Below, in pieces: positions 1 through 8,830 of a stretch of DNA of 64,000 nucleotides. The position numbers and the translations under genes are program-made. The notes under the pieces were generated by a model. It saw nothing but the letters and a program-made list of their open reading frames with translations. It did no database searches and had not been told where the DNA came from. Every line of letters starts with the position of its first letter. The stretch's first letter is position 1. The DNA comes from Klebsiella quasivariicola (GTDB lineage Bacteria > Pseudomonadota > Gammaproteobacteria > Enterobacterales > Enterobacteriaceae): the NCBI RefSeq assembly GCF_002269255.1, contig NZ_CP022823.1:1798001-1862000 (forward strand), written 5' to 3'.

Positions 1-793
1 AGGCGAAAAAGACGAACAGGAACGGCAGGAAGGCGATGTTTAACGCCCCCAGCAGGTCAACCTGTTCCAGCACCGGGGTTAGCGAGTGGGGGGCATCGAT
101 AAAACGTGTCGGCAGATGGGTGACGCCGAAGGGGATGCCCACCAGCGTGGCGAAAAGAATGGCCCACAAAATGGCGCCCGGTACCTTACGCGCCTGCAGG
201 GCTATCGCCAGGAACAGGCCGCACAGCGCCACCAGCGCGCCAGGGGCGAGAAAGTCGCCGAGCGTCAGCGCGTTGGTTTTCGCATTGGCCAGCACCAGCC
301 CGGCATTGCGAAAGCCGAGGACGGCGACAAACAGGCCGATGGAGGCCGTCAGCCCCAGCTTGATCGACTGCGGTACCGAGCGGGTGACCACTTCACGCAG
401 GCCAAAGCGGGTCAGCAGGAAGAAGAGGATCCCCGACCAGCAGGCAATCCCGAGGCCAGTCTGCCAGCCAATCCCTTCGCTACCGGCCAGCGTCACCCCC
501 ACCAGCACCGAGCCGCCAATGCCCGGGCCGACGATAAACGGCAGGTTGGCATAAAACGCCATCAGCAATGAGCCAACGACGAAGACCAGAATGGTGCCGG
601 TGGTGGCGGCGCCTTTGTCCATCCCGCCGATCGCCAGCAGTCCCGGAATGACCACCAGTAAATAGGCGGCGGCGAGAAAGCCGGTGATCCCGGCCAGGCA
701 TTCGGTGCGTAGCGTGCCGCCGCGAGCGCGCAACGCAAAGCGGCGCTCCAGCCAGTTAGCGCGGGCGGAAGAGTGAAGTGTGTTATCGGCCAT
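1..793 (-). CDS. NCS2-family purine (probably adenine) permease, C-terminus outside window
   Basis: Inner-membrane nucleobase transporter of the AzgA-like NCS2 branch (AdeP/AdeQ, GhxP/GhxQ in E. coli). The visible 264 residues start MADNTLHSSARANWLERRF and contain the family's early motif TECLAGITGFLAAAYLLVV, followed by alternating hydrophobic segments and glycine-rich re-entrant stretches such as IVGPGIGGSVLVG. The frame is open to the window edge, so the gene is cut, not broken. Its ATG lies two bases after the stop of adenine deaminase, so the two are surely co-transcribed and probably translationally coupled. E. coli has the same pairing (adenine permease adeQ next to adenine deaminase), which makes adenine the best substrate guess. 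Guanine/hypoxanthine cannot be excluded from sequence alone. Confidence 0.85.
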   Translation of the reverse strand, partial: MADNTLHSSARANWLERRFALRARGGTLRTECLAGITGFLAAAYLLVVIPGLLAIGGMDKGAATTGTILVFVVGSLLMAFYANLPFIVGPGIGGSVLVGVTLAGSEGIGWQTGLGIACWSGILFFLLTRFGLREVVTRSVPQSIKLGLTASIGLFVAVLGFRNAGLVLANAKTNALTLGDFLAPGALVALCGLFLAIALQARKVPGAILWAILFATLVGIPFGVTHLPTRFIDAPHSLTPVLEQVDLLGALNIAFLPFLFVFFA

Positions 794-795
794 GC

Positions 796-2607
796 TCAGG
801 CTCCCTGAGGATTATTGTTGTGATCGATTGGCTCCGGGATCTCCCGGCAGGCTATCAACGGGTCGACAATCTGACGGCTGCCGCCGTCGGTCAGACCCAA
901 ATCGGTTAAATGCGGCCCGGCGTTACAGGCAAGGCAGGTGCCTTCAATGGCCTTGAAGACCCGGTACGGCGGCTCCCAGTCGGCGACTTGGCTGCTCAGA
1001 TCGCGCAGCGCGCGGAACTGACGCGCCAGCTCGGGGGCCGGAAGATCCGACAGCATGCCGGCAATCGGCATCGCCACAAGGGCGAGGATCTCGCCCTGTT
1101 GCGCCAGCGCCATCCCGCCGCCGGAGGCGATAAGCTGGTTGGCCGCCCGCGCCATATCATCAGCGTCGCGTCCGAGCACCACCAGATTGTGCGAGTCATG
1201 GGAGTAGCTGGTGGCGATGGCGCCGCGCAGCTCGCCCCAGCCTTCGAGCAGGGCGATTTGCGGCGTCGCCTGGTGGCGGCCATGGCGGTGCTTAACCCAG
1301 ATCAGGCTGAAGCCGGCGGGCAGCTGGACCTTTCCGTCACGAACCTGCACTTCCACTTCGCCCCACTGGGTGAAGCGCGCGCCGCGGATATGGCGCAGGC
1401 GGGCGACGCCGTGGCGAATGCCCTGGAGGCGCAGAACAAAGTCATCGGCGCACAGGGGGGCGATCTGTAAGGTATCGCGCGGCGGGGTGACGCCCGGCGC
1501 GGGGGCGATCGGCTTTAGCAGGCGGCCGGCATGGGCCAGCCGTTCCCCTCCAACGTAGACTTCACGGGCCACCAGTTTCTCCAGGGAATCAAACACCACC
1601 AGGTCGGCGCGCCGTCCGGCGGCAATCAGCCCGAGGTCGTGGCGCTGCAGGCGAATAGCGGCGTTGAGGGTGGCGAAACGCAGGGCGTCGACCGCCGGTA
1701 AACCGTGCTCGATCAGCAGATTAAGCAGGGCGATGATCCCGCCTTTCTCCAGCAGCATATCCGGCGGCACGTCATCGGTGCAGACGGTGATTTGCGAGGA
1801 GAGGTGCGGCAGCGTGTTTAACGCCGCGACGATATCCGGCAGCAGATAGGGGTGCGAGCCGCGGATCTCGATCGTCAGCCCGGCGCGCAGTTTTTCCAGC
1901 GCATCGTCCGCCGAGGTCAGTTCATGATCGGAGGTGACGCCGGCGGCGAGGTACGCCTGCAGGTCAGCGCCGCTCAGGCCGCGGGCGTGGCCTTCAATCA
2001 GTTTGCCGCTGTTAAGACCGGCCTGGACAATCTCCTGCATCCGCTCGCTACCGTGCAACACGCCGTGCATATCCATCACTTCCGCCACACCGCGCACTTC
2101 CGGCCAGCCGAGCATGGTTTCCATCTCCGCGCCGGCGAAATCGGCACCGGACATTTCGAGGCCGGGCGTGGAGGGGACGCTGGACGGGCCGGCGACCATC
2201 ACCTGCAGCGGCAGATGGCGGCTGGCGTCCACCGCGTAGCGCACGCCAGCGACGCCGAGGACGTTGGCCAGCTCATGCGGATCCCAGAACACCGCGGTGG
2301 TGCCCTGGGTGAGGACGATTTCGGCGTAGCGCTCCGGCGGCAGGTGCGAGCTTTCGAGGTGGACATGGGTGTCCATCAGGCCAGGCGACAGGTAGCTGCC
2401 GGCCAGGGAACGCACTTCATGGGCGTCGGCGCGGCTGCCGCGCGGGTGGACGCTGGCGATCATCTCGCCGACGATACCAACGTCAGCGGGGCGAATTTCG
2501 CCCGTCGCCATATCGACAATCTGCGCATCGACCAGCAGCAGATCAAACGGGGATTCGCCGCGCGCGGCCTGCACGGCGCGACGGCGGACTTGAGCATTGC
2601 TGGACAT
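796..2607 (-). CDS. ade: adenine deaminase (amidohydrolase)
   Basis: Converts adenine to hypoxanthine plus ammonia in the cytoplasm, feeding purine salvage. The protein is 603 aa from ATG 2607, preceded by a GGAG ribosome-binding site; an in-frame upstream extension exists but lacks a good site. Amidohydrolase features: the GSYLSPGLMDTHVHLESS metal-binding motif near residue 90, later VIEGHARG-type and TSDHE histidines, the TDDVPPD motif, and the C-terminal adenine-deaminase domain with SHDSHN. Family and length match AdeD/YicP-type enzymes. It is followed immediately by the purine permease and faces a LysR regulator. A PurR-like palindrome lies about 45 bases upstream of the start. Confidence 0.93.
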   Translation of the reverse strand: MSSNAQVRRRAVQAARGESPFDLLLVDAQIVDMATGEIRPADVGIVGEMIASVHPRGSRADAHEVRSLAGSYLSPGLMDTHVHLESSHLPPERYAEIVLTQGTTAVFWDPHELANVLGVAGVRYAVDASRHLPLQVMVAGPSSVPSTPGLEMSGADFAGAEMETMLGWPEVRGVAEVMDMHGVLHGSERMQEIVQAGLNSGKLIEGHARGLSGADLQAYLAAGVTSDHELTSADDALEKLRAGLTIEIRGSHPYLLPDIVAALNTLPHLSSQITVCTDDVPPDMLLEKGGIIALLNLLIEHGLPAVDALRFATLNAAIRLQRHDLGLIAAGRRADLVVFDSLEKLVAREVYVGGERLAHAGRLLKPIAPAPGVTPPRDTLQIAPLCADDFVLRLQGIRHGVARLRHIRGARFTQWGEVEVQVRDGKVQLPAGFSLIWVKHRHGRHQATPQIALLEGWGELRGAIATSYSHDSHNLVVLGRDADDMARAANQLIASGGGMALAQQGEILALVAMPIAGMLSDLPAPELARQFRALRDLSSQVADWEPPYRVFKAIEGTCLACNAGPHLTDLGLTDGGSRQIVDPLIACREIPEPIDHNNNPQGA

Positions 2608-2648
2608 AACCACTCCGGCACAAGGATAATGCGGATACTCTAGGGGCA

Positions 2649-2664
2649 CAGCAAACGTTTGCCC
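2649..2664. promoter_or_regulatory. PurR-like operator between ade and the lysR gene
   Basis: The 12-base perfect palindrome GCAAACGTTTGC (2651-2662) equals the core of the known PurR operator consensus ACGCAAACGTTTGCGT; the outer two bases on each side differ. It sits 43-56 bases upstream of the ade start, in the promoter zone, where PurR binding would repress an adenine-salvage operon when hypoxanthine or guanine is plentiful. Assignment to PurR is inference from the match and the context. Confidence 0.55.
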
Positions 2665-2686
2665 AGATGAATAAATTTATCACCCG

Positions 2687-2701
2687 ATAAGCTCGGGTTA
2701 T
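2687..2701. promoter_or_regulatory. candidate LysR-type (T-N11-A) box
   Basis: ATAAGCTCGGGTTAT is an interrupted dyad (ATAA-N7-TTAT) with the T-N11-A spacing typical of LysR-type regulators. It lies just upstream of the lysR gene and about 80 bases from the ade start. An AT palindrome ATAAATTTAT lies at 2671-2680. Such sites usually serve autoregulation and control of the divergent operon. Confidence 0.35.
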
Positions 2702-2727
2702 TGTGCAGGACCAGCGTAGCGAACCCG

Positions 2728-3651
2728 ATGATGAACGAACCCTGGCAGCGTCTGCCCGCGCTCTCTCTTAAACAGCTTCAGTATTTCGTCACCCTGGCCC
2801 AGCTGCGCCACTTCACCGATACCGCCAGTCGGCTGGCGATTAGCCAGCCGGCGCTGAGCAGCGCCCTGCGGCAGATTGAAACGGTGCTCGGCGGCAAGCT
2901 GGTCAACCGTACCGCTTCGGCGGTCACCCTGACTGAACTGGGGGCGGCGATTTTACCCCACGCTCAACGGATCCTCAGCGTGGCGCAGGCAGCCTTTTTC
3001 GATATGCAGCAGATCGTCGAGGCGGGCGGCGACGGGACGGTGCGCATCGGTCTGGTGCCGTCGGTCAGTTCGCTGCTGTTTCCGCTGCTGCCGCAGACTC
3101 TGGCCCAGGCCTTTCCGCGTCTGCGTATCGAATTTCACGATCAGACCAACGATGCGCTTATCCAGGCGCTGCAGCGCGGCGAGATTGATTGCGGCATCGG
3201 GGCGATCGACAGCTCACTGCCCGCTGAACTGCTGGTCTATCCGCTGCGCGAAGATCCCTTCGTGGCGGTGCTGCACCGTGACGATCCGCTGGCCGCGCAG
3301 GCGCACTTGCCGTGGAAACAGCTGGTGGGGCGGGATATGGCCGTGTTCTCGAAAGGTAATATTCAGCGGCTGGTGGCGGCATTAGTGGAAAGCCATCGCC
3401 TGACGCTGACCACACGCTACCAGGTGGACTATATCGAAACCCTGTATGGCCTGGTGCGCTCGCGTCTGGCGGTGGCGATCCTGCCAGAGCTGTACACCAC
3501 CCATCTGCAGGACCCGGCGCTAAAGGTCGTTCACCTGCAGCAGCCAGCGCTGACCCGTACGGTGGCGCTGATGCGCGGGCCGCAGGCCCTGCCGCCGCTC
3601 ATTGAAGCCTGTTTTTCCCTGCTGCAGGCCGAATTGCGCCAGGGCAGGTAG
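2728..3651 (+). CDS. LysR-family transcriptional regulator
   Basis: DNA-binding regulator of 307 aa from ATG 2728 (a second ATG follows directly; an in-frame TTG at 2701 would give 316 aa). The N-terminal winged helix-turn-helix reads LKQLQYFVTLAQLRHFTDTASRLAISQPALSSALRQIE, followed by the linker and a periplasmic-binding-like effector domain (GTVRIGLVPSVSSLLFPLLP onward). No strong ribosome-binding site is visible for any start. Being divergent from ade and the purine permease, it most likely regulates them, but its ligand cannot be read from the sequence. Confidence 0.88.
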   Translation: MMNEPWQRLPALSLKQLQYFVTLAQLRHFTDTASRLAISQPALSSALRQIETVLGGKLVNRTASAVTLTELGAAILPHAQRILSVAQAAFFDMQQIVEAGGDGTVRIGLVPSVSSLLFPLLPQTLAQAFPRLRIEFHDQTNDALIQALQRGEIDCGIGAIDSSLPAELLVYPLREDPFVAVLHRDDPLAAQAHLPWKQLVGRDMAVFSKGNIQRLVAALVESHRLTLTTRYQVDYIETLYGLVRSRLAVAILPELYTTHLQDPALKVVHLQQPALTRTVALMRGPQALPPLIEACFSLLQAELRQGR

Positions 3652-3685
3652 GCGAACCGCCTCTTTTTGTGCGTTGAGCGGTGGC

Positions 3686-3722
3686 AAAAAAATCCCCCGC
3701 GACCAGACCGGCGACGGGGGAT
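3686..3722 (-). terminator. intrinsic terminator of the first alkylsulfatase gene
   Basis: On the minus strand ATCCCCCG and CGGGGGAT form a GC-rich 8-bp stem around a 15-base loop, followed by seven T residues. It begins 15 bases after the stop codon of the minus-strand alkylsulfatase and lies between it and the convergent lysR gene. Confidence 0.85.
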
Positions 3723-3737
3723 GTCAGCGTCAAACGC

Positions 3738-5714
3738 TTACGGTGTGACGATATTGAACCAGAAGGCAAAGGTGTCCATATAGCTCAGCATCTCGTCGAG
3801 CTTAGCGCCATTACCGCTAATCTTGACCTCGCCCTGAGCCTCAGCCTGCTTCAGGGTTTCCTGCTTGAGGATAATCTTATTCAGGGCATCGCGACTCAGG
3901 GCGATGCTGGCATCGGCATTGTCCGCCACCGCATTGGCGGTATGGTTTAACACACCGTTTTCCAGCTCCAGTTTGTACTTGCCGCCGTCTTTGCCCAGGT
4001 CGATGTTGAAGACCGCTTTCGCCGCCCCGGCTTTTTCGCCATTGATATGCACCGCGAGGTAATCGAAGAACATTTCTGGCGTCATCGCCCGCACGGTATC
4101 CGGGCTGGCGGTGTTTGGCGTCGGCAGTTTCTGCACGCCGTTACGCAGCTCCTGGGCGCCGGTGAGGTAGAAGTTGCGCCAGGTACCGGCTTCCGCCTGA
4201 TAGCCGAGCTGCTCAAGGGCGTCGGCTTCCAGATCGCGCGCCTGCTGATTGTGCGGATCGGCGAAGACGATTTTGCTGGTCACCTGGGCCACCCAGCGGT
4301 AGTTCCCCTGCTGGTAGTCGGCTTTGGCTTTCTGCATGATCGCATCAGCGCCGCCCATATATTCCACGAACTTCTTCGCCGCCTGTTCTGGCGGCAGCTC
4401 GTCGAGGGTGGCCGGGTTGCCATCAAACCAGCCGAGATAGAAGACGTAGGTCGCTTTTACATCGTGGCTAACGGAACCGTAGTAGCCGCGGCTCGACCAC
4501 TGTTTCTCCAGGGAGTCCGGCAGCCTGAAGCTGGCGGCGATCTCATCGCGGGTCATGCCTAAGTTCGCCATCCGCAGAGTCTGGTCGTTGATATAGCGAT
4601 ACATATCGCGCTGACCTTTCATCAGCTTAACGATATTATCGTTCCCCCAGGTCGGCCAGTGGTGCTGAGCGATAATCACTTCCGCCTCGTTGCCCCAGCG
4701 GTCGATGGCGGCGTTGATGTATTTCGACCACGCCAGCGGATCGCGGATTTTGGCGCCGCGCAGCGAGTAGGTGTTGTGCAGGGTATGGGTCACATCCTCT
4801 GCCGCCTCGATCATTTTCTTCTCTTTGACATACCACAGCATTTCCGACGGCGCTTCCGAGCCCGGCGCCATCATAAAGTCATAGGTCAGGCCGTCGATCA
4901 CCTCCTGCTGACCGGTATGGGTAATGTAATGGGTCGGCGGGATCAGCGTAACGGTTCCTGCCGAGGTGGTGGTGCCGAGGCCAGCGCCGACCTGGCCCTT
5001 GGCGTCCGGCTTCAGCAGGTTACCGTACATATAGCTGGCGCGGCGGCTCATCGCAGTACCGGCCATGATGTTCTCGGAAACCGCTTCCTCCATAAAGCCC
5101 GCGGGGGCGTAAATCTTCACTTTACCGGCTTTCACGTCGGCTTCATTGACTACGCCGCGGATACCGCCGTAGTGGTCCACATGGCTGTGGGTAAACAGCA
5201 CCGCCACCACCGGTTTTTTCGGCCGGTGGGCAAAATACAGCGCCAGCGCCTCTTTAGCCGGTTCGGCGCTCAGCAACGGGTCGATGACCGTAATCCCGGT
5301 TTTACCTTCGATAATCGTCATATTGGAAAGATCGAGATTACGGATCTGGTAAACGCCGTCGGTGACTTTGAATAAGCCGCCGATGTTGAGCAATTGCGAC
5401 TGTCGCCACAGGCTGGGATTGACGGTGTCTGGTGCCTTTTCACCTTCTTTAACAAAATTATATTTGGCGGGATCCCAGATAATATTTCCCTGTGCGCCTT
5501 TGAGCATCGTCGACGGCAGAGGGGCAATAAAACCCTGATGGGCATTATTAAAGTCGGTTTTATCCGCGAACGGCAGTTTGCGGTATAGCGCCTGGTTCGC
5601 CTCACGCGTGGCCGGTGTGGCATCCTGTTGTGGCGCGGCGGCGAAGGCGGTGATTGATAAAGAGGATAACATTCCGGCCAGGGCCAGGTTTTTGGCTATC
5701 TGATTTAATTTCAT
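3738..5714 (-). CDS. secreted linear primary-alkylsulfatase, metallo-beta-lactamase fold (YjcS/BDS1/SdsA family)
   Basis: Predicted periplasmic enzyme that hydrolyses primary alkyl sulfates such as dodecyl sulfate to the alcohol and sulfate. The 658-aa protein has a signal peptide (MKLNQIAKN, then a hydrophobic core ending AAAP near residue 28). The zinc-binding motif THSHVDHYGG is at residues 175-184, with further metal and sulfate-site residues in SRRASYMYG, APGSEAPSEMLWY, EAAEDVTHTLHN and AQHHWPTWGN. The alkylsulfatase dimerisation segment follows, and a C-terminal SCP2-like domain starts near residue 535. Length matches the YjcS/SdsA1 class. A near-identical paralogue lies 900 bases upstream on the same strand. 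Likely controlled by the divergent regulator at 5918. Confidence 0.9.
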   Translation of the reverse strand: MKLNQIAKNLALAGMLSSLSITAFAAAPQQDATPATREANQALYRKLPFADKTDFNNAHQGFIAPLPSTMLKGAQGNIIWDPAKYNFVKEGEKAPDTVNPSLWRQSQLLNIGGLFKVTDGVYQIRNLDLSNMTIIEGKTGITVIDPLLSAEPAKEALALYFAHRPKKPVVAVLFTHSHVDHYGGIRGVVNEADVKAGKVKIYAPAGFMEEAVSENIMAGTAMSRRASYMYGNLLKPDAKGQVGAGLGTTTSAGTVTLIPPTHYITHTGQQEVIDGLTYDFMMAPGSEAPSEMLWYVKEKKMIEAAEDVTHTLHNTYSLRGAKIRDPLAWSKYINAAIDRWGNEAEVIIAQHHWPTWGNDNIVKLMKGQRDMYRYINDQTLRMANLGMTRDEIAASFRLPDSLEKQWSSRGYYGSVSHDVKATYVFYLGWFDGNPATLDELPPEQAAKKFVEYMGGADAIMQKAKADYQQGNYRWVAQVTSKIVFADPHNQQARDLEADALEQLGYQAEAGTWRNFYLTGAQELRNGVQKLPTPNTASPDTVRAMTPEMFFDYLAVHINGEKAGAAKAVFNIDLGKDGGKYKLELENGVLNHTANAVADNADASIALSRDALNKIILKQETLKQAEAQGEVKISGNGAKLDEMLSYMDTFAFWFNIVTP

Positions 5715-5817
5715 TACTATCTCTCAGGTAATTTATTCCGCGGAAATAAAAGCAATATTTCCCGTTTTTAAAATGAATGGCTTGTGGTTTATTCTAAAGA
5801 CAAATATTGCGCTGAAT

Positions 5818-5833
5818 AGTCCCATATGGGACT
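5818..5833. promoter_or_regulatory. 16-bp perfect palindrome, candidate operator
   Basis: AGTCCCATATGGGACT is a perfect dyad midway in the gap between the minus-strand alkylsulfatase (start 5714) and the plus-strand IprA-like regulator (start 5918). Position and symmetry suit a dimeric repressor or activator controlling both directions. The binding protein is unknown; the adjacent regulator is the simplest candidate. Confidence 0.45.
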
Positions 5834-5917
5834 GGCGCGTGGTCGCTTAAGGATCCGCTCGTCTTTGCCGGAGGAGGACTGCTATACTGTTGCTAACGGC
5901 AAAGGCGAGGGCAGAGG

Positions 5918-6553
5918 ATGAATTTTCAGGAAATACATAGTTATTATAAAACGTTAGCCATCGCCGACTTTTTTGCCGACATCGTTACGGAAGGTGAAGA
6001 GATTATTCTTACCGCCAATAAAAAATGGCGCCCGGAGTTGGGTTATATTTATTTTTGTACCGAGGGTTCGTTATCAATATTAATGCCGGATGATGGCTTG
6101 AGTATTGGTAATTCCATTGAGCATATGCCAATTGGCCTGATGGAGCGGTATTGCCCGCTGGCGAAATTTGAATATACCGGCAGCGCTCCGGTGACGCTGC
6201 GTAAAATTACCTACGCGACCTTCGATCGGCTGTTTATTGCCAATCACCCACAGCGCGTTGAGGCGCTGGCGAAAGTGCTGGTGTTCATGAGTATCTTTAC
6301 CATCGATCTGCACAATGAACGCCGCCAGGTCACCAGCTATCAGACGATTCGCCCCATGCTGTATCGCTATCTGTATCGACAGCATACGCATGAGGGGGAA
6401 AATGAGGGGCTGGCGTTATTTATCATCAGGCGTACCAATCTTTCACGCACCCATGTGTTTCGCGTGCTGGCGGACTTAAAGGCGGGAGGATACATCACCA
6501 TGAAACGCGGCAAGCTTGTCTCTATCGATCGACCGCTGCCTGCAGAGTACTAA
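5918..6553 (+). CDS. IprA-like winged-helix transcriptional regulator (CRP/FNR-fold)
   Basis: The 211-aa protein has an N-terminal cyclic-nucleotide-binding-like beta region (about residues 20-110, including LGYIYFCTEGSLSIL) and a C-terminal helix-turn-helix near residues 160-195 (RRTNLSRTHVFRVLADLKAGGYI). It ends MKRGKLVSIDRPLPAEY, closely resembling the C-terminus of E. coli IprA (YaiV). Start: an ATG eight residues into a purine-rich stretch (GCAGAGG) serving as ribosome-binding site; a TATACT hexamer lies about 30 bases upstream. It is flanked by the two alkylsulfatase genes and diverges from the first, so it probably responds to an envelope or detergent signal and regulates them. That role is inferred. 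Confidence 0.75.
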   Translation: MNFQEIHSYYKTLAIADFFADIVTEGEEIILTANKKWRPELGYIYFCTEGSLSILMPDDGLSIGNSIEHMPIGLMERYCPLAKFEYTGSAPVTLRKITYATFDRLFIANHPQRVEALAKVLVFMSIFTIDLHNERRQVTSYQTIRPMLYRYLYRQHTHEGENEGLALFIIRRTNLSRTHVFRVLADLKAGGYITMKRGKLVSIDRPLPAEY

Positions 6554-6620
6554 ACGTCGCTGAGAAGGTAACAAGGCGGCATTCTCCGCCCTGCTACCCA
6601 CGACGCCAGTCAGCGAATCA

Positions 6621-8597
6621 TTACGGCGTTACAATGTTAAACCAGAAGTCAAACGGGTCCATATAGCCCAGCATTTCATCGAGTTTAGCGCCGTTACCGC
6701 TGATTTTAACTTCCCCTTTCTCTTCCGCCTGCTTCAGAGTCTCTTCTTTGAGAATGATTTTATTCAGGGTGGCGCGATCCAGCGTCAGGGTGGTATCGGC
6801 CTCTTTCGCTTGCGCATTCGCGGTGTGGTTCAGCACGCCGTTTTCCAGCTCCAGCTTATATTTGCCGCCGTCACTGCCCAGATCGATATTGAACACCGAC
6901 TTCGCGTTACCTGCTTTCTCGCCATTGATATGCACCGCCAGGTAATCAAAGAACATTTCCGGGGTCATGGCGCGGACGGTGTCCGGGCTGGCGGTATTCG
7001 GGGTCGGGCCTTTCACCACACCGTTACGCAGCTCCTGGGCGCCGGTGAGGTAGAAGTTACGCCACGGGCCGGATTCCGCCTGATAGCCTAGCTGCTCCAG
7101 GGCATCGGCTTCCAGATTACGCGCCTGCTGGTTATTAGGATCGGCGAAGACAATTTTGCTGACCACCTGGGCGACCCAGCGGTAGTTACCCTGGTCGTAA
7201 TCCTCTTTCGCTTTCTGCAGGATGGCATCGGCGCCGCCCATGTACTCAACGAATTTCTTCGCCGCTTCTTCCGGCGGCAGTTCGTCGAGGGTGGCAGGGT
7301 TGCCGTCGAACCAGCCGAGATACAGCACGTAGGTGGCCTTCACATCGTGACTGACCGAGCCGTAGTAGCCGCGGTTAGCCCAGGTGTTGGCGAGGCTGTC
7401 CGGCAGCGTAAAGTTAGCGGCGATTTCATCGCGGGTCAGGCCTTCGTTAGCCATCCGCAGGGTCTGATCGTTGATGTAACGATACAGGTCTCGCTGGCTC
7501 TTCAGCAGGTTAACCACGTTTTCGTTGCCCCAGGTCGGCCAGTGGTGCTGAGCCATAATGATCTCAGCCTTATCGCCCCAGCGAACGATCGCCTGGTTGA
7601 TATATTTTGACCACGGCAGCGGTTCACGGATCTTCGCCCCGCGCAGCGAGTAAGTGTTATGCAGGGTATGAGTGACATCTTCTGCGGATTCGATCAGTTT
7701 CTTCTCTTCGATATACCACAGCATTTCTGACGGTGCTTCGGAGCCCGGCGCCAGCATAAAGTCGTAGGTCAGGCCGTCGATGACTTCTTTCTGGCCGTCC
7801 TTGTCAATAATGTTGGTTGGCGCAATCAGGGTGACGGTACCCGCAGAGGTAGTGGTGCCCAGACCGGCGCCCACCTGGCCTTTGGCGTCGGGTTTCAGCA
7901 GGTTGCCGTACATATAGCTGGCGCGGCGGCTCATGACGTTCCCGGCCATGATATTTTCCGCCACGGCGGCTTCCATAAAGCCGGACGGCGCGTAGATTTT
8001 CACGTTGCCCGCTTTGACGTCGGCTTCATCAACCACGCCGCGCACGCCGCCGTAGTGGTCAACGTGGCTGTGGGTGTAGATCACCGCGACGACCGGTTTT
8101 TTGCCGCGGTTTTGGTAGTAGAGATCCATCCCAACTTTGGCGGTTTCTGCCGAGACCAGCGGGTCAACGACGGTGAGCCCCTCTTTGCCCTCTATGATCG
8201 TCATATTGGAGAGATCGAGGTTGCGGATCTGGTAGACCCCATCGGTCACTTCAAATAGGCCGCTGATGTTGATCAGCTGCGACTGCCGCCACAGGCTCGG
8301 GTTCACTGTCTCCGGCGCTTTTTCCCCTTCTTTGATGAAGGCATACTGACCCGGATCCCAGATGATATTGCCTTGTTCGCCTTTAATGACCTCCGGCGGC
8401 AGGGCGGCAATAAAGCCTTTATGCGCATTGGTGAAATCGGTGTTATCGGAGAAGGGGAGTTGATTGTAGAGGGCATCGTTCGCTTTTTTGGTCGCTTCGG
8501 TCGCCTCTTTGGCTGACGTATCCGCCCAGGCGGCGAAAGCGAGACTATTTAACAAACCCGCTAACGCTAACCCTTTAACTATCGGGGTCAATTTCAT
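6621..8597 (-). CDS. second secreted alkylsulfatase paralogue (YjcS/BDS1/SdsA family)
   Basis: Same fold and reaction as the enzyme at 3738. From ATG 8597 (ribosome-binding site GAGG seven bases upstream) it is 658 aa, exactly the paralogue's length; a longer frame would add seven residues that break the signal peptide. Signal sequence MKLTPIVKGLALAGLL, then zinc motif THSHVDHYGG at residues 175-184, SRRASYMYG, SAEDVTHTLHN and AQHHWPTWGN. Most positions are identical to the neighbour, with differences spread throughout, so this is an old tandem duplication rather than an assembly artefact. Upstream is an odd-centred dyad TCGGTTTAACCGA (8626-8638) different from the palindrome of the first copy, hinting at separate control. 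Confidence 0.88.
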   Translation of the reverse strand: MKLTPIVKGLALAGLLNSLAFAAWADTSAKEATEATKKANDALYNQLPFSDNTDFTNAHKGFIAALPPEVIKGEQGNIIWDPGQYAFIKEGEKAPETVNPSLWRQSQLINISGLFEVTDGVYQIRNLDLSNMTIIEGKEGLTVVDPLVSAETAKVGMDLYYQNRGKKPVVAVIYTHSHVDHYGGVRGVVDEADVKAGNVKIYAPSGFMEAAVAENIMAGNVMSRRASYMYGNLLKPDAKGQVGAGLGTTTSAGTVTLIAPTNIIDKDGQKEVIDGLTYDFMLAPGSEAPSEMLWYIEEKKLIESAEDVTHTLHNTYSLRGAKIREPLPWSKYINQAIVRWGDKAEIIMAQHHWPTWGNENVVNLLKSQRDLYRYINDQTLRMANEGLTRDEIAANFTLPDSLANTWANRGYYGSVSHDVKATYVLYLGWFDGNPATLDELPPEEAAKKFVEYMGGADAILQKAKEDYDQGNYRWVAQVVSKIVFADPNNQQARNLEADALEQLGYQAESGPWRNFYLTGAQELRNGVVKGPTPNTASPDTVRAMTPEMFFDYLAVHINGEKAGNAKSVFNIDLGSDGGKYKLELENGVLNHTANAQAKEADTTLTLDRATLNKIILKEETLKQAEEKGEVKISGNGAKLDEMLGYMDPFDFWFNIVTP

Positions 8598-8830
8598 TGG
8601 AATCCTCATTAATGGCATGGTTCGTTCGGTTTAACCGATATAACGCAGGTGACTGTTTGTTACAGATTTTTTAAATATAACTATGCATTAACAAACATCC
8701 ATTTTTGTTTACAAAAAAAGTGAGCTTTACTCCTTATGTAGTACGGCTACAGAAGGGAAAAGAAATCAGGTTGGCTTGTGTTACCGCGCCACATTTCGTA
8801 CCCTGCTGACTGAAAATGTTGTACCGCTTT

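Noticed and set aside
1852..2643. 263-codon plus-strand frame opposite ade
   Set aside because: Shadow of a well-supported amidohydrolase gene; composition typical of antisense GC-rich frames.
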